Of a stretch of DNA of 18,689 bases, positions 7,511-14,813 are shown in pieces. Numbering within the stretch: the stretch's first letter is position 1; the number at the start of each line of letters is the position of its first letter. This DNA is from Indioceanicola sp046045995 (lineage in GTDB: Bacteria > Pseudomonadota > Alphaproteobacteria > Azospirillales > Azospirillaceae). A model generated the notes under the pieces. It did not search any database, had not been told where the DNA came from, and worked only from the letters and a program-made list of their open reading frames with translations. Location of the stretch: the NCBI GenBank assembly GCA_046045995.1, contig JBJOKR010000085.1, positions 1 through 18,689 of the forward strand, in the 5' to 3' direction. The translations under genes were made by a program, and so were the position numbers.

Positions 7511-7539
7511 TATGTGCCACAGCCTTTCAGGGGATGCAA
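7511..7539 (-). promoter_or_regulatory. Possible promoter of tRNA-Thr
   Basis: On the minus strand TTGCAT (7539-7534) and CACATA (7516-7511) are spaced by 17 nt and lie about 75 nt upstream of the mature tRNA 5' end. The -35 box matches TTGACA at four of six positions and the -10 is weak. Position and spacing fit, sequence support is modest. Confidence 0.3.
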
Positions 7540-7602
7540 GCATTGAATTCGATGCCGGTGCCGCATTTTTCTTCGGATCTGTCCCGGGGGGACGGCGCGG
7601 GC

Positions 7603-7631
7603 TTGACGGCGGCCCCCCGGCACCCCTGATT
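7603..7631 (+). promoter_or_regulatory. Possible sigma-70 promoter of the 54-residue protein gene
   Basis: TTGACG (7603-7608), a 17-nt GC-rich spacer and CTGATT (7626-7631) lie about 37 nt before the ATG at 7668. The -35 is good (five of six) and the -10 is weak. Confidence 0.35.
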
Positions 7632-7667
7632 GGGCCTGGATCCATCCCCTGTCAGCAAGGGCGCATC

Positions 7668-7832
7668 ATGACGGAAAACGACACATCGCCCCCCCGCAAT
7701 CAGCCAGCCCGGATGTCACCCGACCGGGCCCCCTCCGCCACCGCCGAGCGCAAGGAACGGCTGGCCAGGGCCTTGCGGGAGAATCTGCGCCGCCGCAAGG
7801 ACCAGGACCGCGCGCGGGATGAACAGGGCTGA
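7668..7832 (+). CDS. Small basic protein, 54 residues
   Basis: The ATG at 7668 opens a 54-codon frame that continues from a longer open frame, but upstream residues look like translated spacer. The N-terminal half is Pro/Ser-rich and disordered. The C-terminal half, ERKERLARALRENLRRRKDQ, is a highly charged amphipathic helix. In my recollection, small proteins ending in a similar RLAxALRxNLRRRK helix are common in Alphaproteobacteria beside housekeeping genes. Their function is unknown and nucleic-acid or ribosome contact is only a guess. The ribosome site (aagg) is weak. It precedes dcd by 193 bp on the same strand. Confidence 0.65.
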   Translation: MTENDTSPPRNQPARMSPDRAPSATAERKERLARALRENLRRRKDQDRARDEQG

Positions 7833-7858
7833 CCGGCCGGGGCACCAGCGGGGCGTGC

Positions 7859-7887
7859 TTGAGCAGCAGGTGTCGCCGGGCTAGAAA
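7859..7887 (+). promoter_or_regulatory. Candidate sigma-70 promoter of dcd
   Basis: TTGAGC (7859-7864), a 17-nt spacer and TAGAAA (7882-7887) each match the consensus at four of six positions. The site lies in the 193-bp gap upstream of dcd and would give a leader of about 130 nt, which contains the GC palindrome cccgcccgggcggg at 7980-7993. Confidence 0.35.
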
Positions 7888-8025
7888 TGGCCAATCGGTG
7901 CCGCGCTGCGGCATCCGGCCCCACCCCTGCCCACCAACAGCAAGGGTCGTTTCCGCCTGGCACCGGCCCTGATCGCCGGCCCGCCCGGGCGGGAATACCC
8001 CTGGAACCCGAAGGACCCCCGACCC

Positions 8026-8580
8026 ATGGCCATCATGCCCGACAGCTGGATCCGCGAGATGGCCAGGACCAAGGGCATGATCGAGCCCTTCGTGGAGGCG
8101 CAGAAGCGGGAAGGGGTGATTAGCTACGGCCTGTCCTCCTACGGGTATGACGCGCGGGTGGCGCCGGAGTTCAAGATCTTCACCAATGTGGACAACGCCA
8201 TCGTCGACCCGAAGAAGTTCGATGCGACCAGCTTCGTCGACCGGAACACCGATGTCTGCATCATCCCGCCCAACAGCTTCGCGCTTGCCCGGACGGTGGA
8301 GTATTTCCGCATCCCGCGCGATGTGCTGGTGATCTGCCTCGGCAAATCCACCTATGCCCGCTGCGGCCTGATCGTGAATGTCACGCCCCTGGAACCGGAA
8401 TGGGAAGGGCATGTGACCCTGGAAATCTCCAACACCACGCCGCTGCCGGCCAAGGTCTATGCCAATGAGGGGCTGTGCCAGTTCCTGTTCCTGAAGGGCG
8501 ACCCGATCTGCGAGGTCAGCTATGCCGACCGCAGTGGCAAATACATGGGGCAGAAGGGGGTCACCTTGCCGCGGCTGTGA
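8026..8580 (+). CDS. dcd: dCTP deaminase
   Basis: The 184-residue enzyme deaminates dCTP to dUTP, supplying dUMP for thymidylate synthesis. Family landmarks are all present: SSYGYDARV at 37-45, LGKSTYARCGLIVNVTPLEP at 105-124, HVTLEISNTTPLPAKVYANEG at 129-149 (with Glu133 at the position of the catalytic glutamate), and the C-terminal triphosphate lid SGKYMGQKGVTLPRL. The length is that of the proteobacterial monofunctional homotrimer, and nothing suggests the bifunctional DCD-DUT form. The ATG at 8026 has GAAGGA about 10 nt upstream. An ATG at codon 4 is a less likely alternative. murA follows on the same strand after 140 bp. Confidence 0.97.
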   Translation: MAIMPDSWIREMARTKGMIEPFVEAQKREGVISYGLSSYGYDARVAPEFKIFTNVDNAIVDPKKFDATSFVDRNTDVCIIPPNSFALARTVEYFRIPRDVLVICLGKSTYARCGLIVNVTPLEPEWEGHVTLEISNTTPLPAKVYANEGLCQFLFLKGDPICEVSYADRSGKYMGQKGVTLPRL

Positions 8581-8648
8581 CGGCACGCCTGTGTCATGCC
8601 GCGCGGTGCTACCCTCCCCCATCCGCCCCGCCCCCTCTTCACCGCCTG

Positions 8649-8677
8649 TTGACCATCCCGCGGCCACAGTCCTGATC
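8649..8677 (+). promoter_or_regulatory. Possible promoter of murA
   Basis: TTGACC (8649-8654), a 17-nt spacer and CTGATC (8672-8677) lie about 44 nt upstream of the murA ATG. The -35 matches at five of six positions and the -10 is poor, so confidence is low. Confidence 0.3.
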
Positions 8678-8720
8678 CACAAGACCGACGCCAGCCCCCA
8701 CCCGAAAAGACTGAAGACCC

Positions 8721-10013
8721 ATGGACAAGCTTCGCATCCGCGGCGGCCGCCCGCTCACCGGTGATATCCGCATCTCCGGCGCCAAGAACGCCGCCCTGCC
8801 CTTGATGGCCGCCTGCCTTCTGACAGAGGGGCGGCTGACCCTGACAAACCTGCCCCAGCTGGCCGATATACAGACCATGGCCAACCTGCTGGTCCAGCAC
8901 GGGGTGGAGGTGGACCTGCGTGAGCGCATCGGCTTCGGCAGCGAGATGCGGCGCCTGGACCTGACCGCCGCCGACATCACCAGTCTGGAGGCCCCCTATG
9001 ACCTGGTGCGCAAGATGCGCGCCTCCGTCCTGGTGCTGGGGCCGCTGGTGGCGCGCTTCGGCCGGGCCAAGGTCAGCCTGCCCGGCGGCTGCGCCATCGG
9101 CCCGCGGCCGGTGGACCTGCACATCAAGGGGCTACAGGCCATGGGGGCGCGGATAGACATCGACGGGGGCTATATCCTGGCTGCCGCACCGGAGGGCGGG
9201 CTGACCGGGGCGGAGTTCGTCTTCCCCCAGGTTTCCGTCGGTGCGACGGAGAACCTGATGATGGCCGCCTGCCTGGCGCGCGGCACCACCACCCTGGTCA
9301 ACGCCGCCCGGGAGCCGGAGATCGTGGATCTGGCCAAGTGCCTGATCGCCATGGGCGCACAGATCGAGGGGGCGGGCACCGACCGTATCCGCATCACCGG
9401 GGTGGAGCGGCTGAACGGCGCCACCCATGAGATCGTGGCCGACCGGATCGAGGCGGGGACCTTCGCCATGGCCGCCGCCATCACCGGCGGCGATCTGCAC
9501 CTTCTGGGCGGGCAGCTGGACCATATCCGGGCGGTGGCCCGGGCCCTGGCCCCGGCAGAGGTGCTGTTCGAGGAGACGGAGCGCGGCTTCCGCGTGCGCA
9601 GGGCCAACGGCGCCCTGCATGGGGTGGACGTGATGACGGAGCCGTTCCCCGGCTTCCCCACCGACCTCCAGGCCCAGATCATGAGCCTGATGTGTGTGGC
9701 CCAGGGGGCGTCCATGATCACGGAGACGATTTTCGAGAATCGCTTCATGCATGTGCCCGAGCTGTCGCGCATGGGTGCCAACATCACCGTGCATGGGGCC
9801 TCCGCCCTGGTGCGCGGGGTGCCCCGGCTGACCGGGGCGCCGGTGATGGCGACTGACCTCCGCGCCTCGGTTTCGCTGGTGTTGGCCGGGCTGGCGGCGG
9901 AGGGGGAGACGGTGGTGAACCGCATCTACCACCTGGACCGCGGCTATGAGCGGATCGAGGAAAAGCTGGCCGCCTGCGGTGCGGATATGGAACGGGTGCG
10001 GGACACTCCCTAA
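8721..10013 (+). CDS. murA: UDP-N-acetylglucosamine 1-carboxyvinyltransferase
   Basis: The 430-residue cytoplasmic enzyme transfers enolpyruvate from PEP to UDP-GlcNAc, the first committed step of peptidoglycan synthesis. The N-terminal GDIRISGAKNAALPLMAACL includes Lys22 of the active site. The catalytic loop PGGCAIGPRPVDLHIKGLQA carries Cys124, the residue alkylated by fosfomycin, so no natural Cys-to-Asp resistance change is seen. Further landmarks are VSVGATENLMMAACLARG, the GFPTDLQAQ motif with the conserved Asp, ENRFMHVPEL, and the C-terminal DLRASVSLVLAGLAAEGET with HLDRGYERIEEKL. The length is typical. The same-strand DUF2948 gene follows, as commonly seen in Alphaproteobacteria. Confidence 0.98.
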   Translation: MDKLRIRGGRPLTGDIRISGAKNAALPLMAACLLTEGRLTLTNLPQLADIQTMANLLVQHGVEVDLRERIGFGSEMRRLDLTAADITSLEAPYDLVRKMRASVLVLGPLVARFGRAKVSLPGGCAIGPRPVDLHIKGLQAMGARIDIDGGYILAAAPEGGLTGAEFVFPQVSVGATENLMMAACLARGTTTLVNAAREPEIVDLAKCLIAMGAQIEGAGTDRIRITGVERLNGATHEIVADRIEAGTFAMAAAITGGDLHLLGGQLDHIRAVARALAPAEVLFEETERGFRVRRANGALHGVDVMTEPFPGFPTDLQAQIMSLMCVAQGASMITETIFENRFMHVPELSRMGANITVHGASALVRGVPRLTGAPVMATDLRASVSLVLAGLAAEGETVVNRIYHLDRGYERIEEKLAACGADMERVRDTP

Positions 10014-10032
10014 GTACTAGGCGATCCCCGGT

Positions 10033-10079
10033 ACGGGGCCGCCCCGGGGAGGGTGCGGCCCGGCCGGGGACGGCCCCGT
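10033..10079 (+). terminator. Strong GC hairpin after murA (terminator-like, no T-run)
   Basis: acggggccg (10033-10041) pairs perfectly with cggccccgt (10071-10079), and an inner ccccgg/ccgggg pairing extends the stem. It starts 20 nt after the murA stop. Without a following U-tract it is not a classical intrinsic terminator, but it could slow polymerase, protect the murA mRNA end or limit expression of the DUF2948 gene. Confidence 0.45.
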
Positions 10080-10122
10080 CGGGATGGGGCGGGGAGTTCA
10101 CCGTGAGGCGGGGGCAGGGGGC

Positions 10123-10602
10123 ATGTCGGTCGGTCTGAAATTACGGGCACAGGATGCGGACGATCTGAAGATCGTCTCCGCCATGATGCAGGACAGCATC
10201 ATCCCCATCTGCGATCTCGCCTGGCTGGCGGCGGAGCGCAGCTTCGTCCTGGTCGCCAACCGCTTCAAATGGGAACAGGTGGACGGGTCCAAGCAGGAGG
10301 AGATCCCGACAGGGCCGACCCCCGATGTGGACAGCCCCTATGAGCGCACGAACTGCGCCCTGCGCTTTTCCGGCATCGACAAGGTCTCCACCCGCGGCCT
10401 GAACCTGAAGAATCGCCAGCAGATGCTGAGCCTGATGGCGATCGAGCCGGGGGAGGGCACAATCCTCCTCCATTTCGCCTCCGGCGCCTCCATCCGACTG
10501 GAAACGGCGGGAATCGACTGCCTGCTGGAGGATGTGGGCGAACCTTGGCCCACCGCCCACCGCCCCTGCCACGAAGGCCTGGACGACGTCGCCGCGGAAT
10601 GA
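10123..10602 (+). CDS. DUF2948 family protein
   Basis: The 159-residue product belongs to the alphaproteobacterial family DUF2948, of unknown function, typically encoded next to murA. Recognisable pieces are LKLRAQDADDLKIVSAMMQDSIIP at the N-terminus, the central ERSFVLVANRFKWE, YERTNCALRFSGIDKVSTRG and MLSLMAIEPGEGTILLHFASGASIRLETAGIDCLLEDVGEPW. It is soluble, with no signal peptide. The ATG at 10123 (MSVGLKL) is preferred over the in-frame ATG at 10084, which lies in GC-rich spacer. A purine-rich gcaggggg lies just upstream. It is the last gene of the plus-strand block, facing tRNA-Phe across REP-like repeats. Confidence 0.9.
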   Translation: MSVGLKLRAQDADDLKIVSAMMQDSIIPICDLAWLAAERSFVLVANRFKWEQVDGSKQEEIPTGPTPDVDSPYERTNCALRFSGIDKVSTRGLNLKNRQQMLSLMAIEPGEGTILLHFASGASIRLETAGIDCLLEDVGEPWPTAHRPCHEGLDDVAAE

Positions 10603-10638
10603 GCCGCGGCGGGGCCGGGACCGGGAGGGTCCGGTGCC

Positions 10639-10673
10639 GTAGGTCGGGCAATCGGAGCGCGGCCCGACATCGG
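10639..10673 (+). repeat. REP-like element 1 (gtaggtcggg...cccgacat)
   Basis: gtaggtcggg at 10639 is followed by cccgac near 10663-10668, so the unit can fold as a hairpin. Its head GTAGGTCG recurs at 10690 (same strand) and at 10783-10776 (opposite strand). This is the general form of dispersed REP/BIME-type palindromes. I cannot see other genomic copies. Confidence 0.55.
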
Positions 10674-10689
10674 CGCCGCAGATGAACCC

Positions 10690-10722
10690 GTAGGTCGCAA
10701 GGAGCGCAGCGCATGGCGACGG
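10690..10722 (+). repeat. REP-like element 2 (gtaggtcgcaag...ggcgacgg)
   Basis: This second GTAGGTCG-headed unit is in the same orientation as element 1. It has an internal gcgcagcgc palindrome and ends with gcgac, complementary to the gtcgc of its head. It lies 51 bp downstream of element 1. Confidence 0.5.
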
Positions 10723-10746
10723 CATTCGGCCGGATCGACGCGGGTG

Positions 10747-10784
10747 ATGTCGCATTGCGGCCTGCGGCCTTCATGCGACCTACA
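10747..10784 (-). repeat. REP-like element 3, inverted (gtaggtcgcatg...atgcgac)
   Basis: On the minus strand tgtaggtcgcatgaaggccg is followed by the complementary half gcaatgcgacat, giving a near-palindrome with a ggccgcaggcc core. Opposed to elements 1 and 2, it makes a BIME-like arrangement between convergent transcription units (DUF2948 gene and tRNA-Phe), where it could act as a bidirectional transcript end. Confidence 0.6.
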
Positions 10785-10811
10785 ATGATCTGAGGGATTT
10801 CAAAGGGATCG

Positions 10812-10887
10812 TGGTGCCCAGGGACGGAATTGAACCGCCGACACGGGGATTTTCAATCCCCTGCTCTACCAACTGAGCTACCTGGGC
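10812..10887 (-). tRNA. tRNA-Phe, anticodon GAA, CCA encoded
   Basis: On the minus strand it folds as a canonical cloverleaf. The acceptor is GCCCAGG/CCTGGGC, the D arm GCTC-AGTTGGTA-GAGC, and the anticodon stem GGGGA/TCCCC with loop TTGAAAA, giving GAA for phenylalanine. The T arm is GGCGG-TTCAATT-CCGTC and the 3' end is ACCA. The 76-nt length including CCA is standard. Confidence 0.97.
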
Positions 10888-10993
10888 CCACCACGATTCC
10901 GGACCGGTGCGGCGCGTGCGCTGGGGTCCGTTTCATCCTCGCCGGATTTGCCTTCGGGCCTTGGCCTTGGGGTCGTTCCCGTCGAGGACCCGC

Positions 10994-11022
10994 GATATAG
11001 ACAATCCTTCGCGGGCTGTCCA
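10994..11022 (-). promoter_or_regulatory. Promoter of tRNA-Phe
   Basis: On the minus strand TGGACA (11022-11017), a 17-nt spacer and TATATC (10999-10994) match the sigma-70 consensus at five and four of six positions. It starts 9 nt after the yacG stop and would initiate about 100 nt before the mature tRNA, so tRNA-Phe probably has its own promoter as well as any read-through from yacG. Confidence 0.6.
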
Positions 11023-11031
11023 GCCTGTCTT

Positions 11032-11244
11032 TTACCGATCCATGAATTTTTCCACGCTGTCCGTCTCCGGCTCGTCCTCTTCCGCCGCGGGCACGCGGTA
11101 GACGCCGGACAGCCAGCGTGACAGGTCCACATCGGCGCAGCGCTTGGAACAGAAGGGCCGGTACTCCGCCACCGTCGGGCGGCCGCAGACGGGGCAGGCA
11201 GGGGCCTTGCGGGGCTTGGGGAAGGCGATGGGATCGGTGGGCAT
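11032..11244 (-). CDS. yacG: DNA gyrase inhibitor YacG, zinc-binding
   Basis: This 70-residue protein of the YacG family binds one zinc through CPVC (Cys17, Cys20) and CSKRC (Cys32, Cys36). In E. coli YacG binds GyrB and blocks gyrase DNA binding. The sequence CPVCGRPTVAEYRPFCSKRCADVDLSRWLSGVYRVP is highly typical, and the acidic tail AAEEDEPETDS fits the family's disordered C-terminus. The start is ATG at 11244. It is 53 nt downstream of rng on the same strand, the usual arrangement in Alphaproteobacteria. Confidence 0.96.
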   Translation of the reverse strand: MPTDPIAFPKPRKAPACPVCGRPTVAEYRPFCSKRCADVDLSRWLSGVYRVPAAEEDEPETDSVEKFMDR

Positions 11245-11297
11245 GGGCGGAACCGGGATGGGGGCTGGTCGGGCAGGAAAACGGGAACTTGCGGGGC

Positions 11298-12488
11298 TCA
11301 GGGCAGATCAGCCAGCAGATCCGCCACGGGCGGGCCGCGGCGGGAGCGGGTCAGTTCCATCAGGCCCAGGCGGCTGATGCCATAGACATGGGTGCCCGCC
11401 GGGTCGTCGGCCACGGCATGGCTCATGGCCAGCACCAGGTGCTCCCGGTCGGCTGCGCGGGACAGGGTGATGAAGTCGATGACGAAGATTCCCCCGATGT
11501 TGCGCAGGCGGAGCTGGCGCGCGATCTCCCGCACCGCGTCCAGGTTGGTGGCAAGCGCATTGCCCCGCTCCCCCCCGTTCACGTCGATGACGGTCAGCGC
11601 CTCCGTCCGTTCGATCACCAGCGATCCGCCCTGGGGCAGGGGGACCCGGATGTCGCCCAGGGCGCGGATGGCCCCGTCCAGGTCCCCCATCTCGAACAGG
11701 GCGACCCGGTCCACATGGGGCTTCACCAGCGGCTCCAGATCGGCGGCGCGGCGGCGCAGCCAGGCCCGCACACGGGTCAGCAACTCCCCCCCCTCCACCC
11801 GGATTTCCGTCAGGTCGGGACCCGCCGCCTCCAGCACCGCGCGTGCGACGGCATCGGGCGGGGCCAGCAGGAGGGCAGGGGCAGGGGCAGGGGCATGGGC
11901 GGCGGCACCCTCCCGCGCCGCCAGCGCCCGGCGCCAGTCCTCCTGCAGCGCCTCCGCCTCCAGCGCGATCAGGCCCGGGTCAGCATTGGCCGAACCGGCG
12001 CGGACGATCCAGCCGCCGCCGGGCAAGGCCGCCTCCCGCACAAGCCGGGTCAGGGACGCCCGCTCCGGCCCCGCGCCCAGGCGTTTGGAGACATGGATGC
12101 CGTCGCCCGCGGGAAGATGGACCAGGAACCGCCCGGGCAAGGAGACATCCATGGTGACGACCGCACCCTTGCCGCCATGGGCATCGGCCTTCACCTGCAC
12201 CACCACCTCCTGCCCGGCGCGGAGCAGGCGGCCGATCCCCCCCTCCCGCCCCTTGCGGGAAAGGGGGCGCACATCGGCGGCGTTCAGCAGGGACTGGGTG
12301 CTGTCCCCGATCTCCACGAAGGCGGCATCCAGCCCGGGGACAAGGCGGGTCACCCGGCCCAGCAGGACGGCACCCAGTCGGCTGGGCCGGTCGTCCCGGT
12401 CCAGGTGCAGGTCGGTCAGGTCCCCGCCGGTCAGCACCGCCGCCCGCAGCAGCGGGCCTTGCCGATCGACCAGCAGGCGCCGGGTCAT
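11298..12488 (-). CDS. rng: RNase E/G family ribonuclease, short form without zinc-link
   Basis: This 396-residue endoribonuclease of the RNase E/G family cleaves single-stranded A/U-rich RNA in rRNA maturation and mRNA decay. An S1-like domain spans about 35-110 (LGAVLLGRVTRLVPGLDAAFVEIG). The catalytic domain has both metal-binding aspartates, Asp302 in EALTVIDVNGG and Asp338 in GGIFVIDFITL. The C-terminal SRLGLMELTRSRR motif is present, but the protein ends within 15 residues, so the CPxC zinc-link that joins subunits in E. coli RNase E and G is absent. The Ala/Pro-rich insert near 192-210 looks like a flexible linker. The start ATG at 12488 overlaps the maf stop in ATGA. An open extension to 12746 only shadows maf. 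Confidence 0.95.
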   Translation of the reverse strand: MTRRLLVDRQGPLLRAAVLTGGDLTDLHLDRDDRPSRLGAVLLGRVTRLVPGLDAAFVEIGDSTQSLLNAADVRPLSRKGREGGIGRLLRAGQEVVVQVKADAHGGKGAVVTMDVSLPGRFLVHLPAGDGIHVSKRLGAGPERASLTRLVREAALPGGGWIVRAGSANADPGLIALEAEALQEDWRRALAAREGAAAHAPAPAPALLLAPPDAVARAVLEAAGPDLTEIRVEGGELLTRVRAWLRRRAADLEPLVKPHVDRVALFEMGDLDGAIRALGDIRVPLPQGGSLVIERTEALTVIDVNGGERGNALATNLDAVREIARQLRLRNIGGIFVIDFITLSRAADREHLVLAMSHAVADDPAGTHVYGISRLGLMELTRSRRGPPVADLLADLP

Positions 12489-13123
12489 GACGGGGAGGAT
12501 CCAGCTTGAAGGAAGCGGTGCAGCGGGTCGATCCCGGCGGCGGTCAGCAGGTGCCCCACCTCCTGCACGGGCAGGCCCACCACATTGGGGTGGGACCCGA
12601 TGATCTCCCGCACGAACAGCGCGGCCAGGCCCTGGATGGCATAACCGCCGGCCTTGCCGTTCCATTCGCCGGACGCGATATAGGCCTCCACCTCGCGGGG
12701 GGAGAGGCGCTTGAAGACGACGCTGGTCATCACCGTGCGGGTCCATTCCCGCCTGTCGGCGCCGATGACGCAGACACCGGTGTAGCAGCGGTGGCGCCGG
12801 CCGGAGATCAGGTCCAGGCAGGCCCGCGCCGTCGCCTCATCCTCCGCCTTGGGCAGGATGCGGCGGCCGCAGGCGACCACCGTGTCGGCGGCCAGGATGA
12901 CGGCGCCCGGGCGGCGGGCGGCGACGACGGCCGCCTTCTCCCGCGCCAGCCGCAGGGCATGGGGACCGGGCTGTTCCCCCTTGCGGACGGATTCGTCGAT
13001 ATCGGCGGGATCGATGGCGTCGGGTGCCAGACCGATGAGGGAAAGGAGGTCCCGTCGCCGGGGCGACGCGGAGGCAAGCACCAGAGGCGGGCGGGCAAGC
13101 CCGGGTGCGGCGGCGTCTGTCAT
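12485..13123 (-). CDS. maf: Maf-like nucleoside triphosphate pyrophosphatase
   Basis: The 212-residue Maf/HAM1-like protein hydrolyses certain NTPs to NMP and pyrophosphate. Landmarks are LASASPRRRDLL (SASPRR at 18-23), the catalytic DTVV with Asp80, PKAEDEATARACLDLISGRRH, and EWNGKAGGYAIQG at 153-165. The last motif resembles the YhdE branch (dTTP, UTP and modified-base substrates) more than the m7GTP-specific YceF branch, which is inference from sequence. The ATG at 13123 lies 14 nt after the infA stop. The TGA overlaps the rng ATG, indicating translational coupling. Confidence 0.95.
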   Translation of the reverse strand: MTDAAAPGLARPPLVLASASPRRRDLLSLIGLAPDAIDPADIDESVRKGEQPGPHALRLAREKAAVVAARRPGAVILAADTVVACGRRILPKAEDEATARACLDLISGRRHRCYTGVCVIGADRREWTRTVMTSVVFKRLSPREVEAYIASGEWNGKAGGYAIQGLAALFVREIIGSHPNVVGLPVQEVGHLLTAAGIDPLHRFLQAGSSPS

Positions 13124-13137
13124 CGGCCGGGTGCGCC

Positions 13138-13356
13138 TTATTTGAAGCGGAAGATGATGCGACCCTTGGTCAGGTCGTAGGGTGTCATCTCCACGTTGAC
13201 CCGGTCCCCGGCCAGCACGCGGATGCGGTTCTTGCGCATCTTGCCGCTGGTATGGGCCAGGACTTCGTGGTCGTTATCGAGTTTGACGCGGAACATCGCG
13301 TTCGGCAGCAGTTCCATCACCGTACCGGAAAACTCGATCAGATCCTCTTTCGCCAT
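13138..13356 (-). CDS. infA: Translation initiation factor IF-1
   Basis: This 72-residue S1/OB-fold protein binds the ribosomal A site during initiation. MAKEDLIEFSGTVMELLPNA and the C-terminal RVNVEMTPYDLTKGRIIFRFK are near-invariant. The ATG at 13356, with AAGGA 5 nt upstream, gives exactly the family length. An upstream in-frame ATG at 13392 would add 12 foreign residues and is rejected. It leads infA-maf-rng-yacG. A possible -35 TTGACC lies on the minus strand at 13420-13415, but the -10 is unconvincing. The neighbouring upstream gene is a TauE/SafE transporter rather than the phosphatase gene usual at this locus. Confidence 0.98.
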   Translation of the reverse strand: MAKEDLIEFSGTVMELLPNAMFRVKLDNDHEVLAHTSGKMRKNRIRVLAGDRVNVEMTPYDLTKGRIIFRFK

Positions 13357-13505
13357 GTGGTCCTTATCGCCGCTGTGGATTTTGGGCGACATTGGTGATT
13401 GGGGGGATTGTTGCGGTCAAGTGCCTTCGCGGAATGGCACCCCCGGCGAGTCGCGATAATTCGCGGTCGTCGCCGTCAGGACACGCTGCGCCGCTCGACG
13501 GGTCT

Positions 13506-14495
13506 TCACGGGGCCGCCTTCACCGCCGCCAGGGCCGCCCGCCGCTCCCGCGACAGCCGGGCGAGCGACAGATGGAACAGCGCCATCAGCACGATGCAGA
13601 ACACCGCGGACCAGACGGATTTGGCGAGCGACGGGTTGAACAGGTTGAAATAGGCCAGTTGCCCGATGTTCAGGACGACGATTCCCCGCAGCATCCATTC
13701 CACGTTGATCCGCGACAGCACATAGGCCCCGAAGGGCGCCATGAACAGCACCACCGGATAGGCGCAAAGCCAGGTGCGGATCTGATCCTCCGTCAGCGCG
13801 TCCTCATACAGCCCGCGATAGGCGTAGCCGAGGATGCTGAGGGCGGCCATCAGCATGATTGCCATGTGGGTCGCCACCTTTTCCTTCATCCGGAAGCGGG
13901 TGACCAGAAGGGTGTACAGCACGATATCCGCCCCGGTGCCGAACAGGCTGGCAAACAGCCCGCCGACGATCAGCACCCCCGCCAGCATCGCCCGATCCGC
14001 CGGCCGCTCCAGGCGCAAGCCCTCCCGGTCGCCGCGATGATCATGCATCACATAGGCGATGGCGAAGGTGGTGATCAGGGCCAGGAACAGGGCCTGGATG
14101 ATGTGGACCGGCAGGGTCTGGAGCAGATGCATGCCCAGGACGAATCCGACGAACCCCACCGGGATGAAGATCAGCAGCGGCCGATAGGTGCGCAGATCCG
14201 TGCCCCGTCGGGTCAGGATGAACAGGCTGGCGCTGGTCATGCCGATGCTCTGGATCATCAGGCTGAAATCCCGGGCCAGGACCCGGTCGATGTTCAGGAA
14301 GATGTTCAGGATGGGGAAGGCGACGGCCCCGCCCCCCTCCGGCGTCACCCCGGCGACGAAGGCGCCCAGCACCATGATGACCGGGTAGTACCAATGCTCC
14401 GCCAGGAAGGCCAGGTCGTTGAAGGTGTAGAACAGCCCCGCCCAGACGGTCACGGCGGTCAGCAGCCAGGCGCGGAAGATCGGGCTTTCAAACAT
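13506..14495 (-). CDS. TauE/SafE family anion exporter
   Basis: The 329-residue integral membrane protein has about eight hydrophobic segments, including LLTAVTVWAGLFYTF, YYPVIMVLGAFVAGVTPEGGGAV, PLLIFIPVGFVGFVLGMHLL, ALFLALITTFAIAYVM, MLAGVLIVGGLFASLFGTGAD, HMAIMLMAALSILGYAY and SVWSAVFCIVLMALFHLSLA. The two inverted signature loops, AGVTPEGGGAVAFPILN and GGLFASLFGTGADIVLY, are typical of TauE/SafE. Members export sulfite, sulfoacetate and related organic anions, but the substrate here cannot be read from sequence. The start is ATG at 14495 with a weak aaaagg site. It sits 51 nt downstream of yoeB on the same strand, between the phosphatase and infA, where the compact housekeeping block is normally uninterrupted. 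Confidence 0.9.
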   Translation of the reverse strand: MFESPIFRAWLLTAVTVWAGLFYTFNDLAFLAEHWYYPVIMVLGAFVAGVTPEGGGAVAFPILNIFLNIDRVLARDFSLMIQSIGMTSASLFILTRRGTDLRTYRPLLIFIPVGFVGFVLGMHLLQTLPVHIIQALFLALITTFAIAYVMHDHRGDREGLRLERPADRAMLAGVLIVGGLFASLFGTGADIVLYTLLVTRFRMKEKVATHMAIMLMAALSILGYAYRGLYEDALTEDQIRTWLCAYPVVLFMAPFGAYVLSRINVEWMLRGIVVLNIGQLAYFNLFNPSLAKSVWSAVFCIVLMALFHLSLARLSRERRAALAAVKAAP

Positions 14496-14546
14496 GGTGT
14501 GGCCTTTTCTTCTAGGTTCTTCTGATTTGGGGGTTGACCCGGTCCT

Positions 14547-14813
14547 TCAGTAGTGATGTCGGCAGGAGGCGACTTCGATTCGTTGGTCGTCTCCCTTGCC
14601 GGCGACCCGATAGACCAGTCTGTGCTCCTGCATAATCCGCCGGGACCAGAAGCCCGAGAGATCGGCCTTCAATGGCTCCGGCTTGCCAATTCCCTTGAAG
14701 GGCGTTCGCCGGGCCGACTGGATGAGTTCGTTGATGCGCTCGGCTGTCTCCGGTTCACCGCGCTGCCAAGCCAGATAGTCGTCCCATGCCTCCGCAGAGA
14801 AGACGACCTTCAT
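14547..14813 (-). CDS. yoeB: YoeB-type toxin (RelE superfamily mRNA interferase)
   Basis: The 88-residue toxin closely matches YoeB, a ribosome-dependent mRNA endonuclease. The residues active in E. coli YoeB are all present: Glu46 (in GKPEPLK), Arg65 (in QEHRLVY) and the terminal His87-Tyr88 (CRHHY). The motifs WDDYLAWQ, RINELIQSARRTPF and DLSGFWSRRI are near-identical to the family. The ATG at 14813 is chosen because MKVVFSAEAWDDY aligns with the canonical start and its ATG overlaps the yefM stop as ATGA. An ATG at 14825 would add MARR. The toxin looks intact, so the pair should be active. Confidence 0.95.
   Translation of the reverse strand: MKVVFSAEAWDDYLAWQRGEPETAERINELIQSARRTPFKGIGKPEPLKADLSGFWSRRIMQEHRLVYRVAGKGDDQRIEVASCRHHY

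Noticed and set aside
12489..12746. N-terminal extension of rng
   Set aside because: It is an out-of-frame shadow of maf. The ATG at 12488 overlapping the maf stop fits the family start.
13392..14525. Plus-strand 377-codon open frame
   Set aside because: It is the antisense of TauE/SafE and of the infA upstream region, with a His/Gln/Asp/Gly-rich composition and no motif. The minus strand encodes a clear transporter.
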